This document shows positions 15,424 to 21,589 of a stretch of DNA of 21,589 bases, in pieces. Every line of letters starts with the position of its first letter. The stretch's first letter is position 1. The notes beneath the pieces were generated by a model. It was not told where the DNA came from. It made no database searches and saw nothing but the letters and a program-made list of their open reading frames with translations. The DNA is from Phycisphaerae bacterium. Its GTDB lineage: Bacteria; Planctomycetota; Phycisphaerae; Sedimentisphaerales; Anaerobacaceae. The translations under genes and the position numbers were made by a program. Location: contig DAOVNI010000002.1 in NCBI GenBank assembly GCA_030630315.1, positions 1-21,589 on the forward strand. Direction: 5' to 3'.

Positions 15424-15472
15424 GAACCACGAACTATGAACAACGAACTATGAACAATGAACAATGAACTAT
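15424..15472. repeat. Heptamer array GAACNAY x7
   Basis: Seven consecutive 7-bp units: GAACCAC, GAACTAT, GAACAAC, GAACTAT, GAACAAT, GAACAAT, GAACTAT. GAAC is invariant, and the fifth to seventh bases vary. It lies about 70 bases upstream of the tRNA-Arg promoter. Confidence 0.93.
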
Positions 15473-15541
15473 TATTCAAAACAAACCCAATCAAACCCAA
15501 TTTCAAACGGGGCCGGTCGTTCCATATTTTCTAAAAAGGGC

Positions 15542-15571
15542 TTGACAGTATGTGTAGTAAGTTGCTATATT
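15542..15571 (+). promoter_or_regulatory. tRNA-Arg promoter
   Basis: TTGACA (15542-15547) is a perfect -35. After 18 bases comes TATATT (15566-15571). Transcription should start near 15578, 14 bases before the tRNA. Confidence 0.75.
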
Positions 15572-15591
15572 ACAACGAGTTAAACATTGAA

Positions 15592-15665
15592 GCGCCTGTA
15601 GCTCAATTGGATAGAGCGTCGGTCTACGGAACCGGAAGTTGGGGGTTCGAGTCCCTCCAGGCGTG
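15592..15665 (+). tRNA. trnR-ACG: tRNA-Arg (anticodon ACG)
   Basis: A 74-base tRNA with acceptor stem GCGCCTG/CAGGCGT (a G-T closing pair), D-arm GCTCAATTGGATAGAGC, anticodon arm TCGGT-CTACGGA-ACCGG, and T-arm GGGGG-TTCGAGT-CCCTC. Anticodon ACG would be edited to ICG by TadA and read CGU, CGC and CGA. CCA is not encoded. Confidence 0.95.
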
Positions 15666-15789
15666 TTTCTTTTTTGTGGGTGTCATTCAATGCCGCTATA
15701 CGCATTCGTCTCTCGGCCTCCTCGCAATGACATTTTCTTTTGGATTCCTGCCCCCCCCAATCAGGTAGGGGCAAGCTTCGCGGGAATGA

Positions 15790-15824
15790 CCCCCTTAGAG
15801 TAAACGACACTCTAAACAAGGGGG
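15790..15824. repeat. Hairpin CCCCCTTAGAGT / ACTCTAA..GGGGG
   Basis: CCCCCTTAGAGT, a 7-base loop, and ACTCTAA-ACA-AGGGGG form a 12-bp stem with a 3-base bulge. No T-run follows. It belongs to the composite repeat island. Confidence 0.6.
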
Positions 15825-15877
15825 CAGGCATGGGGGAAGTTCAGGCAATCAGCAATTAATACCAATTGTAATTAAAT

Positions 15878-15927
15878 GTTGCGCTTTACATAAAGAGCAA
15901 CGAGCCATCCCCAAGCTGCGCTTGAGG
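15878..15927. repeat. Two adjacent hairpins downstream of gspF
   Basis: GTTGC-G-CTTTA / TAAAG-A-GCAAC (15878-15901) is a stem of 10 pairs with one mismatch and a 2-base loop. CCCCAAGC-TGC-GCTTGAGG (15909-15927) is an 8-bp stem. Both lie 40-90 bases past the gspF stop and could serve as a weak terminator or RNA-end protector; the distal one is followed by an AT-rich stretch on the gspF strand. Confidence 0.5.
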
Positions 15928-15966
15928 CTGCCACCCGTCGTATAGCGATATAAAACCACTGGCATC

Positions 15967-17190
15967 TCAGTGGGCAATTACACTGGATATCCTGAATACC
16001 GGTAATAGTAGCGCTATCGCAATAGTACCGATAATCGCGCCCAGGATTGTTATCATTAGCGGCTCTACAAGGGCCGTAACGTCCCTGATTGAAGCTTCGA
16101 GCTTTTTTTCGTAAAAGACAGATATTTTATCACAGACTTCACCAAGCTTGCCGCTCTTTTCCCCTGCGCGGAGCATCTGGATAATCCCTGGTGCGATTAA
16201 GTGGGTTCGGCCCGCTTCGCCGCCCGCTGAAATCAGTATCGACTCTGATAGCTGATAGCCGTCGCGAATCTTTTCGTCGGTCCCCGCCCAGAGCTGCTGA
16301 AAATAGTAATTTTCACACGAGCCTTGCATCACTTCTATCGAGTCCAGCAGGTTCACGCCCGTATTGACCATTGTGGCCATAATACGCATACTGCGGGTTA
16401 CTACCATATCGATAAACATCGTGCCCAGCACAGGTGTGCGGATTTTTATAAAATCTATCACCCGCCGGCCTGTTAACGTCCCGGCCCAGTAATATAATGC
16501 CATTGACACCAATATAGCCACTGTCACGACACCCGTCATCACCTGGAAATCACCCAATATTTTACTGAAGCTAACCAGTATTTGAGTGATTTTTGGCAGC
16601 GCGGCCCCCCTGGCTTCATAAATTTTCGTAAATCTCGGCAAAACAAAGAGCATCAGCGTCCCGGTCGCTATCACAGCCATTATCGCCATTATAAATGGAT
16701 AGGTAAGTGCCCCTTTGATGCGTTTACGGGTTTCGGCTTCGAAGTTTAGATAGCCGCTGAGCACCCTGAGCATTTCAGCCATTTTGCCGGACGCTTCCGA
16801 GGCCCTGACCATACTGATAAACATCGAATTGAAAACTTTCGGGTAGCCGGCCAGAGCTTCTGAAAAATTTTCACCGCTCTTGACCGTTTCTGCCACATCC
16901 ATAATTATCATTTTAAGTGTACCTTGTTCGGCTTGCTCTTCAATAGCATCCAGAGCATCGCTAAGCACCACCCCGCTGTCAAGCATCACTGATAGCTGCG
17001 TCGTGAACAGTATCAGCTCCGCCTGTTTTACTTTTGCCGTATAGGGCTGCCGCCGCGCCGGGACCGCAGCTTGTGACCGGGCCGCGGCCGCGAGACGCTC
17101 ATTTTGCGTCTGGGAACCCGCGGGCTTTGCAGCGTCCCGCTCACCTGTAAAATCAACCTTTTCTGTAGTTTCTGTTGTTGACACAGCCAT
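15967..17190 (-). CDS. gspF: GspF/PilC-type inner-membrane protein
   Basis: 407 residues. Two T2SSF domains lie at ~61-184 (LFTTQLSVMLDSGVVLSDALDAI...KTVKSG-like, ALTYPFIMAIMAV) and ~265-396 (TRSMRIMATMVNTGVNLLDSIEVM...MLRAGEKSGKLGEVCDKIS). Hydrophobic segments are at ~163-186, ~218-237 and ~374-398. It is the polytopic platform protein that works with the GspE-type ATPase in type II secretion or type IV pilus assembly. The first ~50 residues are polar and low in complexity. The ATG lies inside an 11-bp direct repeat (GCCATTTACTT/GCCATTTACTA on the plus strand), and there is no clear ribosome binding site. It follows the ATPase gene after 124 bases of heptamer repeats. GspF versus PilC cannot be decided from this window. 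Confidence 0.92.
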   Translation of the reverse strand: MAVSTTETTEKVDFTGERDAAKPAGSQTQNERLAAAARSQAAVPARRQPYTAKVKQAELILFTTQLSVMLDSGVVLSDALDAIEEQAEQGTLKMIIMDVAETVKSGENFSEALAGYPKVFNSMFISMVRASEASGKMAEMLRVLSGYLNFEAETRKRIKGALTYPFIMAIMAVIATGTLMLFVLPRFTKIYEARGAALPKITQILVSFSKILGDFQVMTGVVTVAILVSMALYYWAGTLTGRRVIDFIKIRTPVLGTMFIDMVVTRSMRIMATMVNTGVNLLDSIEVMQGSCENYYFQQLWAGTDEKIRDGYQLSESILISAGGEAGRTHLIAPGIIQMLRAGEKSGKLGEVCDKISVFYEKKLEASIRDVTALVEPLMITILGAIIGTIAIALLLPVFRISSVIAH

Positions 17191-17326
17191 TTACTTGCCA
17201 TTTACTATTGAGTATTGACTCCGCCACACGGACGGCGGATCTTCGATATTTGATATTGTTTTCAAAATCATAAATCCAAAATCCAAAGTCTAATCAAAAA
17301 TCAATATTCAATCGTCAATTTTCAAT
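17191..17326. repeat. Composite of several heptamer arrays between gspE and gspF
   Basis: Plus-strand units: NTATTGA x2 (17205-17218); ACACGGA, CGGCGGA, TCTTCGA, TATTTGA (17226-17253); TTCAAAA, TCATAAA, TCCAAAA, TCCAAAG (17261-17288); AATCAAA, AATCAAT, ATTCAAT, CGTCAAT, TTTCAAT (17292-17326). The last block covers the gspE stop codon and final codons. A TCCGCC/GGCGGA hairpin is embedded near 17220-17239. Confidence 0.85.
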
Positions 17327-19036
17327 TGCTTCGGTTGTTCTCAATACTTCCTCGATGGATATAATGCCCGCCTTTACCTTTTCAATCCCGTCTAATTGCA
17401 AAGGAACCATTCCAGTTTTAAGCGCCCTGGCTCTCAATTTTTTCAAACTTGCCTGTTCATTAACCATTTCCATAATTTCCTCATTCGGCACAAACAGCTC
17501 GTGAATTGCAATCCGGCCGGCATAACCGGTGTTCCGGCATTTTTTACAACCTACACCGCGACAAAATTTCACAGCCTGCCCGCTCAACTTTTCAACCGCC
17601 TTTTTTATACTCACGGACGGCTCATACTCTGTCTTACAACTTGGACATATCTTTCGCACTAATCGCTGAGCCAAAACCGCAATCAGCGAAGCGCTTACAA
17701 GATAAGGGGCAACGTTCAAATCCAGCAAACGCGTTACCGCTCCGGGCGCATCATTTGTATGCAGAGTTGACAGAACCAGATGGCCCGTCAGAGCCGCCTG
17801 AACCGCGATATTCGCTGTCGCTTCATCGCGAATCTCTCCAACCATTATTATATCCGGGTCCTGTCTTAACAAACTTCGCAGCGCCGTCGAAAATTCAAAG
17901 CCAGCGCCTTTGTTTACCTGAAACTGATTTATACCCGCTATATTGCACTCCACAGGGTCTTCAACCGCACAGATGTTAACCTCTTCGCTATTTAACTCGG
18001 TAAGTGCCGCATAAAGGGTGGTGTTTTTCCCCGAACCGGTCGGCCCTGTCACCAAAACTATGCCGTTCGGAGATTGTATTACTTCCCTGAATAGCTGCAG
18101 GTTTTCATAGGTAAATCCAAGCGATTCAAGATTGAAAAGCACCTTCTGGGGGTCGATAATTCTGATAACTACCTTTTCGCCAAAGTTGGTCGGCATAACC
18201 GATACTCGCAAATCGATTGGCCTGCCTTCTACTAAAACGTGAATCCCGCCGTCTTGCGGCAGACGCCGCTGAGCAATGTCCAGCTCAGCCATAATCTTGA
18301 CACGCGAAACAATCGCCGAATGCATCTGATGGGGCGGACGTATCTTCTCATACATCCTGCCATCGACTCTGTATCGGACCCGTAGTTTCTTATCGTCCGG
18401 CTCGATATGAATGTCGCTTGCGTTCTCCCGCACGGCGTTGTAAAGCAAATAATTGACCAGTTTTACAACCGGCGATTGGCCGGCTATCTCCTCAAGATTG
18501 CCTATATCCTCCGTGATATTTTCTATCAGCGTAAAATCTTCCAGTCCCTCATCATCGATAATATCATCAATGACAAAGACATTGGCCGCCGGCAAATATG
18601 TCTGCAGCGTGGCCTTGATATCCTTGGTCGTCGAACAGACTACCTGGACCTTACAGCCGCTTATACGCTCTATTTCATCCATCAAAAACACATTCGTCGG
18701 CTCGCTCACCGCCACCGTAAGCCCATCTCCAACCTTAAACAGCGGCAATACGATATGTTCTTCGAGAAATTCCCTCGGCAAGATCTCAAGCGTCTTTGCG
18801 TCACATATTTTCGGACTAACCTGCGCATAAGGCACGCCGTACGCCTCCGCAAGCGCCGAGGCTATCTGATTTTCCGTACAATAATTCATCTCGACCAGAA
18901 GCTCGCCGAGCAGCCTGCAGTGCCCCTTCTCTTTCTGTTCAGCCAGGGCCTTTTCAATCTGCTCAGCCGTCACAACACCGCGCGCCAGCAGCAGCTGCCC
19001 AAGCTGCATTTTGTTTTCCACCGCTATTTGACCCAT
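17315..19036 (-). CDS. gspE: GspE/PilB-type assembly ATPase with MshEN-like N-domain
   Basis: 573 residues from the ATG at 19036. The frame extends to a TTG at 19069, but those 11 codons lie in a heptamer repeat. It is the cytoplasmic hexameric ATPase that powers pseudopilus or pilus assembly. In 584-residue numbering: an N-domain with QLGQLLLARGVVTAEQIEKA and a weaker second copy at ~53-76, matching the MshEN c-di-GMP motif except that the first Arg is Gln; Walker A GPTGSGKN at 342-349; Asp-box region RYRVDGRMY and RLPQDGGI; Walker B DPDIIMVGEIRD at 404-415; His box LSTLHTND at 433-440; and Cys pairs C475/C478 and C508/C511. Walker A has Asn in place of the Mg-coordinating Ser/Thr, which is abnormal. 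It is followed by gspF and preceded by STAS and HD-GYP genes. Confidence 0.93.
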   Translation of the reverse strand: MGQIAVENKMQLGQLLLARGVVTAEQIEKALAEQKEKGHCRLLGELLVEMNYCTENQIASALAEAYGVPYAQVSPKICDAKTLEILPREFLEEHIVLPLFKVGDGLTVAVSEPTNVFLMDEIERISGCKVQVVCSTTKDIKATLQTYLPAANVFVIDDIIDDEGLEDFTLIENITEDIGNLEEIAGQSPVVKLVNYLLYNAVRENASDIHIEPDDKKLRVRYRVDGRMYEKIRPPHQMHSAIVSRVKIMAELDIAQRRLPQDGGIHVLVEGRPIDLRVSVMPTNFGEKVVIRIIDPQKVLFNLESLGFTYENLQLFREVIQSPNGIVLVTGPTGSGKNTTLYAALTELNSEEVNICAVEDPVECNIAGINQFQVNKGAGFEFSTALRSLLRQDPDIIMVGEIRDEATANIAVQAALTGHLVLSTLHTNDAPGAVTRLLDLNVAPYLVSASLIAVLAQRLVRKICPSCKTEYEPSVSIKKAVEKLSGQAVKFCRGVGCKKCRNTGYAGRIAIHELFVPNEEIMEMVNEQASLKKLRARALKTGMVPLQLDGIEKVKAGIISIEEVLRTTEAIEN

Positions 19037-19049
19037 AGCTTTACCTGTT

Positions 19050-19077
19050 GATAATTGATAATTCAACAATCAATGGC
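19050..19077. repeat. Heptamers before gspE
   Basis: GATAATT (19050-19056) and GATAATT (19057-19063) are identical and are followed by CAACAAT and CAATGGC, all in 7-bp register. GTTGA/TCAAC ends make the block partly palindromic. It fills the gap between the STAS stop and the gspE ATG. Confidence 0.6.
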
Positions 19078-19082
19078 TTTCT

Positions 19083-19418
19083 CTACGCAAAACTCTTTAC
19101 CGCCTCGGTAAGTTCGGCGTAGCGATCGAATTCATTCTCAAGCCGGGTGATTTCCAAAATCTTCGCGCAGTTTTCATCAAGCCCCGCTAATCTAATCTCA
19201 GATTTGTTCTCGCTGCAGTAGTCCCGCGACCACAACAATTTTTCCAGTCCCTCACTATCAATAAACCCCACGCCGCTCATATCGAGCACAATGCCGGCCT
19301 TGTGTGCGGCAATTATATCGGTGATTGTATTTTGGAACAGTTCAACAAAATCACCGTCCAGCTCACCCTGCAATTCAACGACCGTTATATTGTTATAATC
19401 TTGTGTTTTTATTCTCAT
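19083..19418 (-). CDS. STAS-domain protein (anti-sigma-factor-antagonist type)
   Basis: 111 residues, a single STAS domain. It has MRIKTQDYNNITVVELQGELD, then IVLDMSGVGFIDSEGLEKLLW, where S55 in DSEG is in the position phosphorylated in SpoIIAA-type proteins. The C-terminal half contains EIRLAGLDENCAKILEITRLENEFDRY. Such proteins switch partners by phosphorylation, typically with a HATPase kinase and a PP2C phosphatase, but neither is in this window. The start overlaps the HD-GYP stop by four bases (ATGA), so the two are translationally coupled. The likely role is a protein-protein switch within this signalling cluster; the partner is unknown. Confidence 0.9.
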   Translation of the reverse strand: MRIKTQDYNNITVVELQGELDGDFVELFQNTITDIIAAHKAGIVLDMSGVGFIDSEGLEKLLWSRDYCSENKSEIRLAGLDENCAKILEITRLENEFDRYAELTEAVKSFA

Positions 19419-21067
19419 CTGATTAGAGTCCCCACGGCAGCAGTGCCATATTCTACAGAACTGCTTCTCCTATAAATTTCGCTGAAACTGTCCCGCATAA
19501 TGTCCCAGAGCTGATAGACGTCGCTGTTGATAAACACTCTGCCGACTTTCTCGTCAAACTGTGTGCCCAATCCTCTCTCTATTTCCGCCAGTGCTTGTTC
19601 TACGGTCAGTGCACCTCTATAAGTTCGTTTTGATGTCATTGCGTCAAAACTATCCGCCAATCCAACAATTTTGCCTGTCAGTGGTATCTGCTCGCCGACT
19701 AAACCGTTGGGATATCCCTTGCCGTCGACCTGCTCGTGGTGATACAGTACGCCCGGCACAATATCACGCATCTGTTTTATTTCACGTAAAATACCCGCCC
19801 CTATCGATGGATGCTTTCTTATACGGCTGAGCTCCTGCTCGGTTAGTTTACCCTGCTTGCATAATACCGCTTCGTCTATTCCTATTTTTCCTATATCGTG
19901 CAGCAATCCAGCCAGATAAATCTTGTGTATTTGGTCCTCTTCCAATGCCTCTTCTTCGGCGAGCCTCTCCGCAAGCCATCGTGAGATAAATGCAACCCTT
20001 TCAGAATGGCCACATGTGTACGGGTCTTTAGCATCGATACTGCTTGTTAGTGCCTTCAATGAACCTATAAATAATTCTTCGAGGTCTTTGAACAGCCGGC
20101 CGTTCTCGACAAACACCGCGCATCCATTGGCCACCGAGTTAAATAGTTTTACGTCGGTGCTGTCGAAATCCTGCTTGTCGATTCTGTTTATTGCAACCAT
20201 CAGCCCTATTACGCAGTTGCCATCTTGAGTTCTTTCTGCAAAATGGGATTCCACCTTGTCTTTACCGAATAAAGGTACCGCAATAATATTTTTTATGTTG
20301 CCCGGCCAATCATATTTGAAAGGCGAATCCACTTCGCTGTCCAGCAGTGCCTCTTTACCGCTGTTTATTTCCTCCACCAACCGGCTGTGTAAGACAGCAG
20401 CCATCCGCTCATCTATATCTATCAATCCCGACCCGGCGGTCACAACCAGCTGCTTTTCGTTCTCTATGGTCTTTTCCAGCACTACTGCGATACCTTCGAC
20501 GGGGACAATCTCGGTTAAGCTATCACAAGCCATTTGCAGAAAGTTGGCGTCCGGCTCGGTAACCTTCATATTTGTGCTGAGCTTGTGAAGCAGTACCAGC
20601 TCCTCGTATGTTTGCGCCAACTCAGTGCCGACCATTTCAATTTGTTCTTCGGCCTCTGCCTCGGCTTGAAAGCTCTCCACTAAAAGCCCAAGCATTTCAC
20701 CCAAAATCGATTCTTGATTCGAGCATCCGGCATCCAGGTCAATAAGGGCTGCTCCAACAGCTTCGCTGCCCCGTTTTAGAACGGCAGCCAAAACCGGATT
20801 TGTTTCGCCAAATCGGCAAATTTGCGTCTCTGTCCCGGCGCAGCTTCCTTCACCTTCTCTGTTTAAAGCTTGCCGGCTTGCATCTATCAAGTGTTTCCGG
20901 CCACTTTTGAATTTACCCCCCTCGCACAGCAAGACAAGCTCCCCGTCGGCGTTACAAACTGCAAAATTAACGCCCAATTTATTTACCTTACCGCCGAACC
21001 TCTCAAACTTACGTAGTTGCGGCGAACTTAAACTTTTCCTGATTGTGTCCAATTTCGTATTTTGCAT
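19415..21067 (-). CDS. GAF/HD-GYP protein, predicted c-di-GMP phosphodiesterase
   Basis: About 550 residues from the ATG at 21067. A GTG at 21091 would add 8 residues and overlap the receiver gene by 11 bases. In 558-residue numbering, ~165-335 is a GAF-like sensor domain (HKLSTNMKV...VANGCAVFVENGRLFKDL), preceded by a cysteine-containing N-terminal part. The HD-GYP domain at ~345-520 has H361, H398-D399 in GLLHDIGKIG, H427, H451-H452 with the diagnostic HHEQVDGKGYP, and D480 in GLADSFDAM. These are the metal and catalytic residues of c-di-GMP hydrolases and look intact. There is no signal peptide or membrane segment. It sits between a receiver gene and a STAS gene, with the c-di-GMP-responsive-looking ATPase two genes on. 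Confidence 0.92.
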   Translation of the reverse strand: MQNTKLDTIRKSLSSPQLRKFERFGGKVNKLGVNFAVCNADGELVLLCEGGKFKSGRKHLIDASRQALNREGEGSCAGTETQICRFGETNPVLAAVLKRGSEAVGAALIDLDAGCSNQESILGEMLGLLVESFQAEAEAEEQIEMVGTELAQTYEELVLLHKLSTNMKVTEPDANFLQMACDSLTEIVPVEGIAVVLEKTIENEKQLVVTAGSGLIDIDERMAAVLHSRLVEEINSGKEALLDSEVDSPFKYDWPGNIKNIIAVPLFGKDKVESHFAERTQDGNCVIGLMVAINRIDKQDFDSTDVKLFNSVANGCAVFVENGRLFKDLEELFIGSLKALTSSIDAKDPYTCGHSERVAFISRWLAERLAEEEALEEDQIHKIYLAGLLHDIGKIGIDEAVLCKQGKLTEQELSRIRKHPSIGAGILREIKQMRDIVPGVLYHHEQVDGKGYPNGLVGEQIPLTGKIVGLADSFDAMTSKRTYRGALTVEQALAEIERGLGTQFDEKVGRVFINSDVYQLWDIMRDSFSEIYRRSSSVEYGTAAVGTLIR

Positions 21068-21094
21068 CTCGTATCTCGCTTCACGCCTCACGAT
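21053..21094. repeat. Six heptamers at the receiver/HD-GYP junction
   Basis: Plus strand: TTTCGTA, TTTTGCA, TCTCGTA, TCTCGCT, TCACGCC, TCACGAT, in exact 7-bp steps. They cover the last four codons and stop of the receiver gene and both candidate starts of the HD-GYP gene. Confidence 0.8.
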
Positions 21095-21476
21095 TAACTA
21101 CCGCCCTCTGATATAGAATATCTTCGATGTTTTCCAACAACTCCTTGGGGCTGAACGGCTTGCTAATACACCCCGATATCTGCAAATCTTGCTCCTGCTC
21201 TTTTGAAATAGCAAAATTTCTGGCTGTCAGCAAAATCACCGGTATATCTTTTGTCTCCTCGTTCTGCCGAATTTTCTTCACAAATTCCAGTCCTGTCATA
21301 GCCGGCATCTGAAAATCCGTAACGATAATATCCGGCTTCTCCGCGCAAGCCAGCTCAAAGGCCTCAGCGCCGTTCGTTGCCGTTACAACCTCATAACCGT
21401 TATTACGAAGCTTTATCGCCGCCACGTAAACGATATGTATCTCGTCGTCCACAACCAAAACTTTCTTTTCCGCCAT
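21081..21476 (-). CDS. Single-domain CheY-like response regulator
   Basis: 131 residues, receiver domain only. Acidic pair D10-D11, phospho-acceptor D54 in IIVTDFQMPAMTG, T84 in ILLTARN and K106 in SKPFSP. There is no output domain. A clear Shine-Dalgarno sequence (GGAGG, 8 bases before the ATG) marks the start, the best in the cluster, so this is likely its first gene. It probably acts on a neighbour, such as the HD-GYP protein, by protein contact. Its cognate kinase is not in the window. Confidence 0.93.
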   Translation of the reverse strand: MAEKKVLVVDDEIHIVYVAAIKLRNNGYEVVTATNGAEAFELACAEKPDIIVTDFQMPAMTGLEFVKKIRQNEETKDIPVILLTARNFAISKEQEQDLQISGCISKPFSPKELLENIEDILYQRAVVNREA

Positions 21477-21589
21477 TGTTCTGCCTCCTCAATTCTTGGC
21501 GTTTAGCGTATGATTTTTTCCCTGTCCGCCGTCCGCTGTTTTTATACTACTGCTTCGACTGCTCCTCTCGTTGCCAAAGGCAGCTCAAA
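21477..21589. other. Upstream region of the signalling cluster
   Basis: 113 bases to the window edge. It contains three heptamers TCCCTGT, CCGCCGT, CCGCTGT (21519-21539) and the ribosome binding site of the receiver gene. No convincing -35/-10 pair is visible. It may include the end of a gene outside the window. Confidence 0.5.

Larger units (their letters stand above)
14734..15591. other. 858-base gene-free, repeat-rich spacer
   Basis: This spacer separates the large secreted gene from the tRNA-Arg gene. From left to right it holds the 5' leader with hairpin and promoter of the secreted gene, an 8-bp inverted repeat CCTGCCCC/GGGGCAGG (15051-15082), a terminator-like hairpin (15098-15117), ~10-bp degenerate repeats (15134-15200), an AACGCGC/GCGCGTT inverted pair (15377-15410), a 7-unit heptamer array (15424-15472) and the tRNA promoter. 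I find no credible protein gene here. Confidence 0.7.
15666..15966. other. Repeat-rich spacer between tRNA-Arg and gspF
   Basis: 301 bases with no protein gene. On the minus strand it contains a copy of the widespread GTCATTGCGAGG-type repeat (near 15731-15700) next to a GTCATTCCCGCG-type element (near 15790-15736), then several hairpins listed separately. A frame crossing this spacer and the tRNA is judged spurious. Confidence 0.65.

Noticed and set aside
15592..15665. Integration site (att) at tRNA-Arg
   Set aside because: No integrase gene and no repeat of the tRNA 3' end were found in the window.
15580..15831. An 83-codon frame with EGLEPPTSGSVDRRSIQLSYR and CHCEEAE
   Set aside because: It reads through the tRNA-Arg gene and the GTCATTGCGAGG repeat on the wrong strand; a well-known annotation artefact.
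19037..19069. TTG start of gspE with 11 extra codons
   Set aside because: These codons lie in the heptamer block, and the ATG at 19036 has a better upstream element and gives an N-terminus of the usual MshEN length.

Overview
This is an ordinary bacterial chromosome segment with no phage, insertion sequence or CRISPR array. Several traits suggest a planctomycete, probably of the class Phycisphaerae, from sediment or another anoxic habitat: a secreted beta-helix/LamG/fibronectin-III protein whose beta-helix ends in a VDIGADEY-type motif, a secreted TPR protein upstream of a histidine kinase, an HD-GYP/STAS/GspE/GspF cluster, and repeat-rich spacers. The assignment rests on protein style and is moderately confident.

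Layout. 1-359: 3' end of gyrA with a Lys/Pro-rich tail. 391-2541 (-): a chimeric protein with two zinc knuckles, a very long Ala/Glu/Lys/Arg helix and a CBS pair. 2924-3916 (+): holA. 3975-4937 (-): a DUF1848 protein. 5059-5145 (-): tRNA-Ser(CGA). 5247-5987 (+): hisA. 6013-11263 (-): a compact three-gene operon, in transcription order secreted TPR/beta protein, membrane histidine kinase, PhoB/OmpR-type regulator. Five hexamers spaced exactly 11 bp apart lie upstream of it. 11635-14733 (-): a large secreted modular protein with a long 5' leader and a strong hairpin. 14734-15591: a gene-free, repeat-rich spacer. 15592-15665 (+): tRNA-Arg(ACG) with a good promoter. 15967-21476 (-): a signalling and secretion cluster in the order receiver protein, GAF/HD-GYP, STAS, GspE-type ATPase, GspF-type membrane protein.

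How the genes may work together. The last cluster places a predicted c-di-GMP phosphodiesterase next to an assembly ATPase whose N-terminus matches the c-di-GMP-binding MshEN motif. This suggests local c-di-GMP control of a type II secretion or type IV pilus machine. The ATPase carries Asn where Walker A normally has Ser or Thr, which raises the question of whether it is active. The 6-11 kb operon looks like an envelope-sensing two-component system, possibly autoregulated through the 11-bp-phased sites.

The most unusual signal is a set of degenerate tandem arrays that share a 7-bp period but not a sequence. At least nine occur in about 21 kb. They sit at gene starts, gene ends and tRNA edges, and one lies inside a coding sequence exactly at a domain linker. 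They resemble the heptanucleotide STRR repeats of heterocystous cyanobacteria in style, but appear here in a likely planctomycete.
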